64,000 bases of DNA, taken from assembly GCA_036872755.1 (NCBI GenBank), contig JAVHNS010000001.1, forward strand, positions 3,162,001-3,226,000. The letters are read 5' to 3'. Below the pieces are notes generated by a model that saw only the letters and a program-made list of their open reading frames with translations, did not search any database and was not told the DNA's origin. This stretch comes from Orbilia blumenaviensis. Its lineage: Eukaryota; Ascomycota; Orbiliomycetes; Orbiliales; Orbiliaceae. The translations under genes and the position numbers were made by a program. Of this stretch, positions 25,143 through 38,123 are shown piece after piece; position 1 is the first letter of the stretch; every line of letters starts with the position of its first letter.

Positions 25143-25205
25143 AGTGTAGAAGAGAGGGAAAAGTGTCACTCGCGCTACTCGAACGATTTGCAGCAGACGA
25201 GGCAA

Positions 25206-26586
25206 GCGATGCCGGGACGGGGAACACGCAGACGGAAAGAAACAAAAGCGATGTCGCGGAGGGAATAAGGTGTTTTATATACTCTCTAGATGATGCAAAC
25301 CATGTATTTTATTAGGGGATAAGATTATCAGAAATCCATCTGTAGGTGCCTGCAATATTAATGTAATGTATGACTATCTTCTGCGGTTTAGGAGGTCCCT
25401 ATCAATAATATCCGATTTCTGGATTCATCCCTCCGCGCATTTGATATTTTGTTGATTTGGTGCCAATTTACGCCGCCTCGACGCAAAAATGATATAACTT
25501 CTGAGATTTTATGTATGCAGAGTGCAGCATGCAGCATATTGGTAATGTTGAGCTGCGGTGGTCTCGGAGGCTGCGGGTAGGGTTGTAATTCCAGAAGCCT
25601 TCACCGGATAAACATGGAGTCATCTCAACTTTACGACCGTCTACAAACTCTGTCATATTAGTAGTAATGAGAGCTATGTAGACGAAATATTCGAAAGTTG
25701 TGCCGGTTCCACAAATTCGCGCTGGTGCACTAGTAAAACTTCGCGCTTGACATTCGCGGCAGAACAATCTATAGAAAAGCGAGGCGGGCATAGAGAAGGC
25801 TTAAAATACCAGATCCCACCTACCCACGTGCACATTTGGCCATGGGCGATATCGATATACAGTAGGATTATCGAATACTATAGCCTTGCGACGTCACCAA
25901 GTTGCAAGTGCAAGCGTTGTTTTTATTGGAGCCGCATCAGCCTTCCAAGCGATTCAAGGCTTATTCTGTCCATACAGAATTGCAGCCTGGATGCACGGTT
26001 AGTTGAGTCGACATTCCGGAATTGCATAACATGGAGTTCCATTGGACGTTATTATGCCCATCTGCATGCAGCCTTTGAATTCAAACCGCAGACCTGGTTT
26101 AAATAAATTAGACTTAGATTGCCTTTAAGAAACTAGAGACTACTAGTACAATTAATAGTTGTTGAAAAGGAAAATGAGGTAATAATAATGATAATGATGA
26201 CCCGCTATTAATTAAGAGATAAGATAAGTGTTAAAGAGGAGAAGGAGAAGGAGTGGAAAATATAATACGAACCGAGAATATCATGTCAACTATCACAGAT
26301 CTACAGCCTCGCCGTAAATTCAAAGAAGTAAAAGTAGAAGCGGCTGCCAGTATGGGAGGACTGCAGATAGAAGTTACATAAGCCCACCATAATTATATCA
26401 TCAGTCGTTAGGTATCGATAAATTAAAATTAATCGAATAGATTGATACGTGCTGTGGGTGGCATTCGTTATGCTTAAGCTCATACGACAAGTTTCTATCA
26501 AACAGTACATGCGATATCACTTTGTTCCACAAGCCGGTCAACTAGTCTCCCGCAAAGCCCTATCATCCAACTATTGGCCCAATATG
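25206..26586. other. Intergenic region, nothing recognised
   Basis: About 1.4 kb between two minus-strand genes. It should hold the promoter of the Ser/Arg-rich gene and the 3' end of the SPRY gene. ATAATAATGATAATGATGA microsatellite-like sequence lies near 26180-26200. No coding sequence is recognised. Confidence 0.55.
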
Positions 26587-27801
26587 CTAATGCTGAATCG
26601 TGGAATCCTGCCACTCATTATACCCAAACTCGACATCAAACTCGACCTTTCCAAAAACGCCAATCGCCGCGTACAAATCATTATCTCCCATCAACCCCGT
26701 GATGTTTCCATCTCCGTTCAATCTTTGCGTGTCTTCCCAGTCTCTTGGTTCGTCGATCATCCAGTTGCCGACTTCTCTTCCATCTCTTGTTAGAAACGCC
26801 TGAGCCATTCCCATACGGAATCTTATTCCTAGCCCGATGGTCTCACCTTCTTGGAATGGGTTCGTGAATTCCTTTCCACCATATGGGTCATTGATGTACC
26901 GATTACCATCGTCGGAGTGGACTGCCAGCCCTCCACGATGCCAACCAGGTAATCTCATTGGGGGAGTCGGAACATTCGCATACCCAATGGCGAGAGAAGA
27001 ATCATCATGCAACTTCTTGATTTTAATCTCATAGTATATGGTCTTGTATGCCTTATCACGAGGGTAATGCCCAAGAGAAGAATAGAGGGGAAGCCCACTC
27101 AGAAGAGTGGCATCCTGAGTATCCTTATGAGTGTGGATTTCAAATCGACGGTTAGACTCAGGTGTCAAATGCCCGACAAAGTGACCAGGCATAAAAAGCC
27201 CAACCTCACCACGGGAAATGCGGTCCAGGATTTCTGGACTGTAGTGAGTAGGCCGGGCAACGGGGTTTTCACGACAATACTGATGACCAGCCTCAGCATC
27301 ATCTTCGCTGGCATTCAAGCCCTGAGAATATTTCTTGGAGCGAGACGGCACTGTTGGTGGTGGAATTGCAACGTTGTAGACCGTATAGCCGGGTGGGGGA
27401 CCCATTGGGATGGTATAGTCATGATATCCAGGGGCGCCGGATGAGCCACCTGCATGGTCCCAGCTTGGAGGAAGTTGAGCTGGGGGGCTGTATAGCCACA
27501 TGTAGCTGTTAGGGAAGTGATATGATACAATTGGGTATATGGGACTTGCTTACGCATAGTGCTGTTCCGGCGGAGGAGGTCCAGGGGGTGGCATATCATA
27601 TCCAGGAGGAGCACCTGAAGGTCCGCCAGGAGGTCGGTATACCGGTTGGTATTCATGCTCTGACTTACTGCCTTTTCCCTTATTCTCACCCGAGAGATGG
27701 GAAAAATCGTCCTTCTTCTTATCGTTGCTCGAGGAGCCACCCTGTAGGTGGGAGAAGTCCTCCTCTTTATCCTTACCGGTTAGCTTCGACCAGAGACCCA
27801 T
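26587..27801 (-). CDS. SPRY-domain protein, Ear1/Ssh4-like
   Basis: Two exons, 27801-27554 and 27505-26587, are joined by a 48-nt intron (GTAAGC ... CTAACAG) that keeps the frame and gives 388 residues. The N-terminus is MGLWSKLTGKDKEEDFSHLQ, followed by Pro/Gly-rich low complexity. A SPRY domain spans about residues 204-380: YYEIKIKKLHDDSSLAIGYA, GWHRGGLAVHSDDGNRYIND, GETIGLGIRFRMGMAQAFLT, then YAAIGVFGKVEFDVEFGYNE. In yeast, SPRY proteins Ear1 and Ssh4 act as adaptors of the Rsp5 ubiquitin ligase for cargo sorting at endosomes. A PPGYDMPP stretch near the end of exon 1 is PPxY-like only in part. I see no clear transmembrane segment here, unlike Ear1/Ssh4, so the functional match is tentative. 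The SPRY call itself is firm. Confidence 0.87.
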
Positions 27802-30124
27802 CGTGGCACGATAGCTGTATGCTGGCAGCGCTATTTAAGAGTTCGAGATCAAAAAGGGATGAAACTTTGTGTCAATGACACGGAATCTACTCTTAGGCGA
27901 CTGTTGTTTAAGTACTTGGTTATACCTGAGGCTTCACTACGCGCGTCGAAGAGGCTGAAGAATCCAAGCGCAATCTGGGCGCGATGTCGGTCAGCTCGGA
28001 CGACGTGTTGTGGAATGTTGGCATGGTTCGCTCACCAAGTGCAGACTGAAACAAGTCAAAGACGAAGACGCTAAACCCCAGAGAGTGACAACAGCTCGGT
28101 CAGCTTGCCGAACCAAACCTAAAGGCGAATCACGGGTCTGCCTTGACTCGATATTTGCACGGAAACAGACGGCAGTCTGCTGCATGTCGTCAACTGCTTC
28201 GATGGTTGGTGCATTAGAAGGGTCTTAGGTATTTCATCCCACCAATACGAGCCCACTAGCCGGATCAAGTAGGAACTGAGATGCTCGACGACAGTCGCGG
28301 CTCGAGGTTAAATACATGATCGCTGACTGTAGCGGGTCACAGTCATGTTCATTCCCTTTTCGACCTCGAAATTATCTCTATTACAAGGAACACGAATGTC
28401 AAATGAGGGGAAACCCGGACGGACTTCGAAGATCGGGAGCCGCTCGAGAGGGGGTTGGAGCACACCGTTTCTAAATTCTTGAGCTTGTGATTTTGATCAT
28501 CCTTTCGGGAATGGCTTGTTTCTCGATGAGGAGCCCGTAAGGGCAGGGAAGCTTGTCCCATGTGGGCATTCACAACCGAACAGCGTCAATGCTCGACATT
28601 TGCGGTCAAGTCAGAAGAAACACTTATCTGACTGCAGAAAACCCGGGGAAACGGAACCAAAGGACAGACGCTGAAACACTTGGGAGATAGGTTGCTGCAA
28701 AAGCCGAGGCAGGAAAGGGCAGGTTGACATATTTTGGCTTTTTGTTGTCAGCCACAACGTGACAGTTAGATTTTGAGCCCTGGGTGAAAACCGTTATTTT
28801 TTATTTAACGACATCGCCAACTTAGACCAGGGCATTGAAAGTCGAGCAGGGAGCCTGAAAATGCGGGGGAAGACCCGTATTGCACGATTGCACAATCCTT
28901 TATGTTTTGCATGTGCCAATCACGCCTGCCGTGGGACAGCAGATGCAAGAAGGATATAATCAGGATCGAGACCGACAGATGCCCCAGCGCCTGGCGCTGC
29001 TAGCATCGAACATCAATCAACTCTAGCCTCTTATCCTCCTAAGCCCTCCACGGCTACGACGTTCGGTCTCAGAACGATTGAGACACCAATTCATCGCCAC
29101 AAACAATCATAAATATTATTCCGTGAATAAACCCCAACGAGACCAAATAAACCTAATCACTTCAATTGTGAAAGATCGAGGCGTTCCTGCAGCAATTGCC
29201 ATCATTCTGCATTCGAAGCCAATGGCTCAGTCGCCACTCCGCTTGTCCATACCTTTCGCCTTTTAAAATATTTCCACAGACGGAACGTCTGCACAGCAGG
29301 GAATACCCGTTTCTCACTAAGGAATATAACCCGTCTTAAGCGTCTTATGATCGAAGCCGACTCCATCCATCTGCATCTTTGCCTCGTTGCATTTCGAAGA
29401 AGCTAGCCTAAGATCGTATGGCACCTCGTCTACTGGCCATACAAAAGGCTTCTACAAGCCCTTCGATTTGTCTTCTATACTTCGTTTTGCATAGCTGCAT
29501 CTCTCAGCTCCGCCAATCTTCGCTGAAGCAGGGAATTGGGCCTGGATCTCAACCAAGTTGAGATATTTGAAGTCCCGTCCACCGCCGGGCCTACCGTGTT
29601 ACAAAACCCGCCCCTCGAGAAAGGAAGCTCTGTCCGAGGGACATATAGTGATCACCCTATCTTGCTTAGAAGCTTAGGACATTGCATAAATTCTATACTA
29701 CGCCCGCATTATTATTTTTCGACATTTTTAACCAAGCGGAGCCAATAACTTGGTCCTAACTTGGTTCCTAACGCCTTAGTCGGATTAGTATTGGACCGTT
29801 TCTGTCTCTTCGAGTTCTTAGTTGAACCTCGACGCAAAACCCGAGGAGTTGAAAGGAACAGGAATTCAAAAGTGATATTTCCCTTCCGAAGGGATTCAAT
29901 TCTTTCCTTTCCAAACACTCGACGACAAATATACGGCAACGCCAACGTTGACACTGAGGGAAGACCAGCTATCCTTGTTGTTTCCTAGAGGTCCTTGCCT
30001 GCCTTGGCTAGCTCCTGTTTGGGCTTCAGTAGCGTCCACCTCGAACAACTCATAACTACAAGGGTCACAAATATTGTCAGGCAATCGAGATATCGACTGA
30101 TCAGATTAATAACAGTCCTTCAAA
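27802..30124. other. Divergent intergenic region, nothing recognised
   Basis: About 2.3 kb between the SPRY gene (minus) and the patatin-like gene (plus), so it holds both promoters. Only short frames without domains are present. No tRNA or mobile element is seen. Confidence 0.55.
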
Positions 30125-32620
30125 ATGGAGAAGAAGGAACTAGAGATTCTGGCTATGGCGTACACCGACCCTCCCCAATACTTCCTCACACCGCCTCACG
30201 AACGCGACGTACTAAATGAAATGGCCTTCAGTTCGAACAGGTTTTCTTACATGACCCCGCCAGCTGTCAATTCGCCACCATTAAGGCTCCTATCACTTGG
30301 TAAGTGTCTCTGGATTTATAAAATAATTTCTTTAAACAAAATTGCTGAGAATTCATTGTTAACGTCTAAGATTCTACAGATGGAGGAGGGGTTAAAGGCT
30401 ATTCTTCGCTCCTGCTATTGCAGGAAGTCAGTACGTTCAGGAAACCGAACATTACATGTGTTGTGCGGGATGTCAAGTCTTACTGATTTTTTTCGATACC
30501 AGTGTACCGGTTATTCGTAGAACTTAACGGACGACCCCCTCAGATGCATGAAATACCCTTACCTTGCGATCATTTTGACATGGTAAGTTATTCGAATCTT
30601 TTTTAAAAAAAGCTATGTTCATGATACTGACATCCTCCAGATTGCTGGTGTTGGAACTGGCGGGTATGCAACCATAACAACACATTCCCACCCAATCATA
30701 ATCTGACGACTAACCTTTATGGGTGGCGTTTCAATAGTCTTATAGCACTTATGCTTGGACGGTTACGTATGGATGTTGAGAGTTGCAAGGAACATTGGGT
30801 CAAAATGGCCAAGAGGGTATTTGAAACCGACAAAACGATTGCAGGCATCCCGTTCAAGACGACTTTTTTCAAGGCATCAAAACTCGAGACTGTTATCAAG
30901 GAAATTACAAGAGAATATACCGCTGGTGAAGATGAAGAGGCGAAGAGACAAAAGAAAACGGTTTTGCAACACAGGAAGAACTTTAGCATGGATTCGAAAG
31001 ATATCAGCGGAAGAGTTAGGGCCAGTAGTTCATCAAGTGGAGAGACAGCATACAGCAGACGAAGCGACGAACTTAGAATGTTGGCCGGGGATGACGATTC
31101 GGTATTGCAAGAAAAAGGCATGAGATTCGAATACCTCACCAAACTTAAGTCGTCTTCAGAGGGTGCGTTGGTTGGGCCAAAAATGGAAGGGAATGCGGAT
31201 ACACTGCTATACGATCCGAGAGAGGATAGGTGTAAAACGTATGCTCCCATTCGCTGGTTAAGCCGACATGATATAGTTCTTTCGTACTAACATTTTATAT
31301 TAGATTTGTTGCCGCGATGTACCAAAATTCTCCAGAAGGTGCATCTCCATGTCTCCTGCGGACATATTTATCTCTATCATCCTTGAATCCTGAGCCCAAC
31401 TGCAAGATATGGGAAGCGGGCCGAGCAACCTCTGCAACTATGACCGCCTTCAAGCCCATTCAGATCGGCCAGACGGTTTTCTTGGATGAGGGAGCAGGGA
31501 AATATAATATAACACCGACACTCATCGAAGAGGCAACATGCAACGAGTGGCCCGGCCGAGCGGTTGGGTGTGTCCTCTCCGTTGGCACTGGTCGACCCCC
31601 ACCAAAGAAACAGGCTGGTTCTCAACCCTGGTGGGAAAACAAGTTACATACACCTTTCGACAACTTCGTTGAGGCAAAAAAGAAATTGGTGCACAAAACA
31701 CATTTAAGCGAGGAGATTCACCAGACGTTATTAGGGGGAGGAGCAAACGGTCTCGATAAATGGGGTGTGCAAAAGGACGACTATTTTAGACTTAATGTGG
31801 ATATGGGAGTTACCGACTTTGCGATGAATGAGTGGCAGAGACTTTCGGATATCAGTACGAGTACTAAGAGATGGCTCAACAGCCCAGAAGGGAAGAAAGT
31901 CATTGGCGATTGTGCTATCAAGCTGGCCCATATCTGGAGAGCTAAAAATGTAGGCTAGCAAAATTTGGAACATCTTACATATATGAAAGACGATGCTAAT
32001 CTCTATTTTAGATCCCACCTCCAAAGAACCCCCTCCGTCAACAAATTCCGACAGTGGTAGACATTCCCATCGAACCTCTGGTCACACGATCCCGTCCAGT
32101 CTCATCAACCGACACTGTTCCATCTCCCCCAAATAGGATGAGACCAAGAGCACAGACCCATGAACGCCAACTATCTAACGTCAACACGCCGACTTCAACA
32201 CCTCCTGCAACGATCTCTCGGGCCCGAACAATCGCTGTCCCCACTCGTAATAATTCTCAAAATCTTCACGAATATTCATATCATAACCCACATCATCATC
32301 ATAAAAAAAGTTTATCATCGGCGTCCACTTACCGAGATTCATATTATACATCTGAAGACGAGGCCGATGAGATCAAACCGCGACCACTTAGCGTCCGGCA
32401 GCGAAGCTTTACCACAAGCAGCGCAAGCAACAGTTCTAGCTCCATAGTTATGGACGGTGGCTTCATGGGTGTTAAGGACAGGAGGTGCACTATACTTAAC
32501 ACAATGCCCACAATGCCGGTCCCACCAATTCCACGGCGAGCTATGACAGAGGCCAGAATCAATGTCAGCCCAACCCTAAACCCAATACCAAACCCCCATC
32601 CTCCTTCTCCCGACGCCTAA
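30125..32620 (+). CDS. Patatin-like phospholipase-family protein lacking the catalytic serine
   Basis: Seven exons: 30125-30299, 30380-30430, 30503-30582, 30641-30663, 30738-31238, 31304-31949 and 32012-32620, about 694 residues. The patatin glycine-rich loop reads SLDGGGVKGYSSLLLLQE. LPCDHFDM and LIALMLGRLRM are also typical. The nucleophile elbow, normally GxSxG, reads GVGTGG at residues 105-110 and spans two exons, so Gly replaces the Ser. The usual catalytic-Asp region reads FLDEGAGKYN near residue 338 rather than DGG/DGA. EWPGRAVGCVLSVGTGRPPP follows. The C-terminal 200 residues are Ser/Thr/Pro-rich, with a short His run. The third-last intron carries a perfect TACTAAC branch point (31285-31291). 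By family it would be a lipid acyl hydrolase, but as read it may be catalytically dead or use other residues. The start could be the ATG at 30125 or 30155. Confidence 0.87.
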
Positions 32621-33098
32621 AATCCTCAAATTCGGGGCGATCGATTTACAATTTTTTATTTTTTTTCCCCTTTTTTACGAGCGACGCATGCACTAATTCG
32701 GAGTTTTGGCTCTCTCTCTCTCTCTCTTGTTTTTTTTTTTTTTTACTGATTCATTGTGTGAATATTTTGATGCATTATTTGGTCATTCATTCATCTTTTC
32801 AATAGGGCAAGGAGCGGATATTTGATATTTACCACGAGCGACCAACTTTCCATTTGTTTTACAACCAAAAAGCGGTGAATGTATGGGTGGGATTTAATTA
32901 CTAGTGTCAGAACATATAAGGTGGAGAGTATAACTTCATAAGCAACTACCGGCAACAAAAGACAGTTGTGTATAATAATTACAATTTTTCTCTTCTGTCA
33001 TGTTTCTTTCTTTCTTTCTTTCTGCGAGTCTTTGTTCATGATTACGACCAAAAACAAAAGATCCTGAGGCCTTCACTTCTGTTTCTTTTCAGACACAA

Positions 33099-33126
33099 AA
33101 AAGCATGAATCTGGAATCATGCTTTT
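33099..33126 (+). terminator. Stem-loop downstream of the patatin-like gene
   Basis: AAAAGCATGA (33099-33108) and TCATGCTTTT (33117-33126) pair perfectly around an 8-nt loop, about 480 bases past the stop codon. It might lie in a long 3' UTR or mark transcript ends. A fungal terminator role is only a guess. Confidence 0.35.
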
Positions 33127-33884
33127 GGTTGAGTGCGGATTGCAAATTTTGAAGTCAGTTTGCATGCATTTGTTTGATGCTCGCTCTCTTTCTCTTGGTG
33201 TTATTTTGTTAGTGGGAAGGGGTTTATCTGGTGCCGGTGTACATAGTTTATATCTATATATATAGCGAGGGGATAGTATTTAGGGTAGTGGGGGGGAGTT
33301 TTTCAACTAGTGTATTTTCACGAGTTTTTTGGGGAAAATACCGGATTTTGTTAGCACATCCAATATTAATTTGCAGTTTGGGTAGTCTGAAAAGATATGC
33401 ATTGATATTTTACTGGGAATACCTACGAGGCCAGGCACACTTTACACATGTGCACAGGGATGCCGTACACAGGCGATTCGTCAAAATTAATGATAGATCA
33501 CATATGCTAGTCTTATCAATAATCTACAGGTCATTCCGTGGAGGCTGATTTGCGAGACCAATAATATGTTAAATTATACATATCTATTACATACCTATTT
33601 AAGTACCTGCAATCATTCGAATAAACCATGGCCATGTGCTCTTAATTGAGAATGTATTACTCGGTCTAGATTTCACGGGTAAAACGCCATGCATATATAC
33701 AGCCACTCGACGAAGAATAAAATCAAAAAGCGATCAATATCGCGATAGCTATCTGGATCTGTCACACGGCATGCGCTAGTCAGCACTGCGCCAATCTATG
33801 CTGTAGGAATCTAACGCGGGAAAAAAAAGTCTCTAAATGCCTGAAAGATTTACGTATGCGACTGAGGCAGTTGACCGCAAAAGA

Positions 33885-33922
33885 AAGGAAAAGAAAAGAA
33901 AAGAAAAGAAAAGAAAAGAAAA
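33885..33922 (+). repeat. (AAAAG)n microsatellite
   Basis: Tandem GAAAA units, about six to seven copies, end in AAAAAAGG. It is non-coding. Confidence 0.8.
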
Positions 33923-35196
33923 AAGGTACGAAGGATCCTAGGAGAGAGAGAGGGGTACGAAAACAAAGGGAGTTAATCCGACTAGGTTAGGTCACTAATG
34001 TAGTTACAATTGGCCGGGAAAGGATACCTCTTACCGGCACACTTCAAAACCATCAAGTTAAGTCCAAAGGAGCACGAATTTGCACCGCAAAATCTCGGCT
34101 CCAATGAACAGCCACGATTTGCGGAAGCTTTGTTGAGGCCGTACTGCGGCACGCACCTATACACTTTTTTTCCCTTTTCCTTTTTCCCTTTTTAGTGTAT
34201 ACCCCATTGATACAAAGCTGATGAAAGTTGGGATGAGAATCCAAAAAATGTTCTTGGCGACCTGACATGAGTGACGCTTCCGTGTGGAGGGTTTATGTTA
34301 GTGGGGTATTTAAGCGTCTTAGCTAATGTCTCTTACCAATTCATGAGGTCGGTCCTACCTGTTTAATAACAAACTGGGTCTATTTCTTGATCAGGGGTTT
34401 AAAAGCCCCGAGACCTGATAGTAACCCCTTCCAAGATGCGCGATACAGATAGTCTCGGAATGGTCCTCTATAATATGACTAATCTATAATGGTAGTACCT
34501 TAAACACTATTTTCTGTCGGGTCAGGTTCGAAGCAGGGCCCGACGCATGCCTCGGACGCATGGGCACAGCATCCGGCGAAAAATCCCTTCTTTGGTACCA
34601 CGCGCATGGTATGAACTTAATAGTAGTAGCCTCAAGAACGCCCGTCCCGAAACTGGACTTTATAGAGTTGAGTATTTCTGTTCTAGGAAAGGACAACTGT
34701 GGTGGTTATGGAGTATACACGTGGGGTGGATTAAACCGGGTTACAACGACCTTACGGGGGAAGTGAAAACTGCCTGTCTAGTCCCCCCCCACTGGAAACT
34801 AAACTATTTCTGAGAAAAAGAGGAAACCTTGCTTAGAAAACCATCCATCGAAGGAAGTACTGGAGGGTTACCTTTCTTAGGCCAGTATTAAAGTAGAGGG
34901 AAAAAGAGACGTTGATGATGATGTAGACGACTGAATGGACAGTGAGGGAGAGGGAGGGAGGGGGAGAGAGAACAAGCTATGGTACATACAAGTATCACTG
35001 AAAGAGAAACAATAAACAACTCCCTTTACCCACCCAAAGCGTCAAAAACGAAACAAAAAAATAAGAAAAACTCCGTTCCAGGCCTATGCATATATTGAGG
35101 AGATAAATTGTGCTGTGTTGTGACAATTGATATATAATCCAAGAGAAAAAGTGATTGCTGCCAACCGCGTGGTGTCGTCGGTGATGGGCACACCAA

Positions 35197-37029
35197 TTAC
35201 CAATTCCAAGTCTTCGCTGCTGCATTAAAGACTGGCGGCTTCCACTTAAGAAGGCTGGAATCGATGGTCCTCTTCCCTTTGACCTTCTGCTTCTCAAGCA
35301 GAGCCTCACGCTGGGCAATTACACCAGCTGTCAAGCAAATAACGTGTTGTCCTTTCTGTAAAGCGGGAGATATTAAAGTTAGTAAATCAAAGGCAACCAA
35401 AGGTGGGTAACAGAGGGTATAGACTGCAAACTTACAAAGTATTTGATCATGTTCAAATTCTGTAGCGTATGTACCACGTCATTCGCCGTCATCGCCAACC
35501 TCGCTGCGATCTCATCCACACTGATTTCTCCTTTGTTTTCCCTAACTTCAACTAGAAGATCTACGATCACTTCTTGCCAAAAGGCTCTGTATCCCAACAA
35601 CCCCAAGTCACTCAATGGCTTTTCAGGACTGCCCAGCTTTCCTTCTCTCTTCGACAGCTCATAGCTAAAAGCGATCAACAGTCTACCGTACCCCAAGCGT
35701 TGATACTGTGGCAGTGTAAGAATACAAGCCACGTTGTAGTTTTCCGCACTCTCCTTCTCTTTTGAGAAGTACCCGATCAGATGGCAGCCGTATTCGTCTC
35801 TCGATGTCATGCAGTAGAATAAGAACGGGTCGACGTCGTAGTAAAGCGTTTTATGGTCCAAAAAGCATTTACTCAATAGACACAAGTTTCGACACCATGT
35901 TCTCTGCCTCCTTCCATCGATTTCATAGAAACTGACGTTCTCGTCGCGATAAATCTCATTCCCTGGCGGATGAAACAGTTCACACTTCATCCTGTGTCGC
36001 TGATACCTCCTTTCCTCCCCAAAATAACTAAGACAAAACTCACAGATGTAGACAACGTCACATTCTGTCAGTTCCGCTGGGTATGGAGAGAAATACCAAG
36101 TTTCGACCTCAAATTTCCCAATCTGTAGCTTTGACAAATTTCTGACGCGGGCAACTTCATGAGCGGATTGTGTCATAGACCCCGAAGTACGGAGCTTTTC
36201 GATTTCCTTCTCTTTGGAGAAGCCCTCTATTTCGCCATTATTGCCAATTGTAGGGTCGGTTTGCGGGGCAGATACGACGTTTCCTGCTGGTGTTTCAACG
36301 AGATCGATGCCATCTTCGTCTGGAGCTGGTGTAGCAGCGAACGACTGCGGGGATGCATGCTCTGCCTCAAAGGTTACTCTGTTACGTTTTAGTGAACGGG
36401 CGGCAGAAGCAGATGGAGTTGATGGACCTGCAGTGGGGTCTGGTGTAGATGCTATGCTGTCTCTAGGTGGCTTTTTATCTTTCTTCTGGTTCTTGAGATT
36501 TGGGTACGATTGCTCTTTCTTAGGTGGGGCTGGCTTTTCTGGAACAGGGAATTCGACCTCCCGTGATATATCGATACGACTAGCCGCTACCCACTCATCG
36601 AGACGCTATGGAAACGCAAAAAGACATAGTTAGAATATAAACTATAACAAGAAGATAATATGAATAAGCGAACTTGGTGAGGGAAAGTACCTTGTTGAAA
36701 TCCTGATAATGAACATAAAACACAGGCTCTCCTTTCCTTGTAGTCTTCGACAAGATCTCTGCCTTTCTAGGCTCTCCATCCTTTTCAACCCAAGCCTTGA
36801 CTCCAATCCTGTACCCATGTTAGCGCTAGCCCAATATGTAAAATGTGTTGCCGTGTTGTCTATGAAGTCGAAAGGATCACCATCACGTGATAACTACGAC
36901 AAACACGTCCCTTTCATCGGGAGTTGTAAAGGGAGGAGAGATGGCTTACGCAAGCGTGGCGATGGTTGCGAAACCAGTGATAACTTCCTTCTCAGCCGTA
37001 GGCTCCTGAGACCCGTCTCGGGCTACCAT
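35197..37029 (-). CDS. ESA1: MYST-family histone acetyltransferase Esa1 (NuA4 catalytic subunit)
   Basis: Four exons: 37029-36950, 36808-36691, 36605-35436 and 35355-35197, giving 508 residues, normal for fungal Esa1. The N-terminal chromo-barrel reads [19 protein letters not shown] and [15 protein letters not shown] charged disordered linker follows. The MYST domain begins near residue 210. Its C2HC zinc finger has Cys 254, Cys 257, His 270 and Cys 274. The catalytic Cys is at about 360 ([12 protein letters not shown]), the acetyl-CoA loop is QRLGYGRLL, and the general-base Glu is at about 394 (SPEKPLSD). The lysine of LDHKTLYYD near residue 318 is the known MYST autoacetylation site. The protein ends [13 protein letters not shown]. 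Esa1 acetylates histone H4 and H2A in the nucleus and is usually essential. All key residues are present. The ATG at 37029 is supported by the following [12 protein letters not shown] and a consistent 141-nt intron. Confidence 0.96.
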
Positions 37030-38123
37030 CGCGATCTATCTCGTGAAGTTTTTGTCCCTCCTTTGGTGGGTATCGGATTTTTTTCTCTGGCGCGTTTTTG
37101 CGGTGAGTTTTTTTTATATTATTTTTTTAAAAATTTTTTGCTCTTCTCTTTGTGTCCGCTTGGACAAGGTTGGGAAATTTGATATTTTATCGGAGGTGAT
37201 GCGGTTTGAAAGGGGTTTGTGGTTTGTTTGTTGTAGAAGGAAGGCTATTTGGGGTTGGCGGCAAACATATTTGAGATCACATGTTATTTCAGAGGCAACA
37301 CGAACTTCTGAATACTTACTAAGTTACTAGTTCGTATTATTATAAAAATATGTTTCACACGGTTTAATAGGTACTGTGGAGTGATAGTGGGAAGACGGAG
37401 ATCGGTCTAGTGCCATTGTAGTCTTCGAGGTATCTGAATGTCTTAATTCGCAACAAATCTCAGCTCTTAAATTCGAGCTATTGGCTTGCCAGCCAATCCC
37501 AGATAGACGCCATATAAACAGAAAGCATGCAAAATCTTGCAAATGAAAAATGAAGAAGAATAAGAAGTGGAAAACAGAATCAGCCAATGAGCTTCGGGGC
37601 GCAATTTTGTCGCAAGAAAAAGGAGAGAAAAGAAAAAGGAGAGAAAAACGGAGGGATAAAGAAGAATCGAGAAGAAGCAATAATATGATACAATAGAATC
37701 AGGGTAGAAGCGAAGGTATTGAGTAGGTTTGAAAAGATAGAAAAATATATACACCCGAAGTGAAGGTGAAAGATATGAGTAAAAAAAAGGGTATGCTGAA
37801 AGAAAGGAAGAAGAAGAGAAAGAATAAAGTCGAATATGAGACAGCATTCAAGCATATCCGCTGAAGAGAAATCAAAAAAAAGAAGAAAAAAAACCAACTC
37901 TATTGTCATTAACAAAATGGCGAAGAGGAAAACAAAAAACGAAAAAGACCTCGCTGTATTAAGGATTAGGGGACTCGTCGTTCGTAGCTGGGGAAAGCAG
38001 ACGCATTTTTTAGACTATCAAAGCAAAAGGTCGTGTCGATACGGTGGAAAATGACGAATTCGTGTCGTAGACGAAAAAGGAAATGATCGAGCTAGCTTGT
38101 ATAAAAATCGCTGGATCGAATGT
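37030..38123. promoter_or_regulatory. ESA1 upstream region with a strong purine/pyrimidine strand bias
   Basis: About 1.1 kb between the GT8 gene's stop and the ESA1 start. From about 37530 to 37960 the plus strand is nearly all purine (GAAGAAGAGAAAG-type runs), so the coding strand of ESA1 is CT-rich there. CT-rich tracts are common in promoters of filamentous fungi, and this is probably the core promoter and 5' leader. No ORF in it has a recognisable domain. Confidence 0.5.

Larger units (their letters stand above)
32621..35196. other. Convergent intergenic region with simple repeats
   Basis: About 2.6 kb between the 3' ends of the patatin-like and Esa1 genes. It holds a (TC)n run near 32712-32728 followed by poly-T, (TTTC)n near 33005-33022, a hairpin at 33099-33126, (AAAAG)n near 33885-33920 and purine-rich runs near 34945-34970. 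No gene is recognised. Confidence 0.6.

Noticed and set aside
37580..37915. Hydrophobic 111-codon minus ORF resembling a membrane protein
   Set aside because: Phe/Leu/Ser content results from the CT-rich tract upstream of ESA1, not from selection for a membrane protein.
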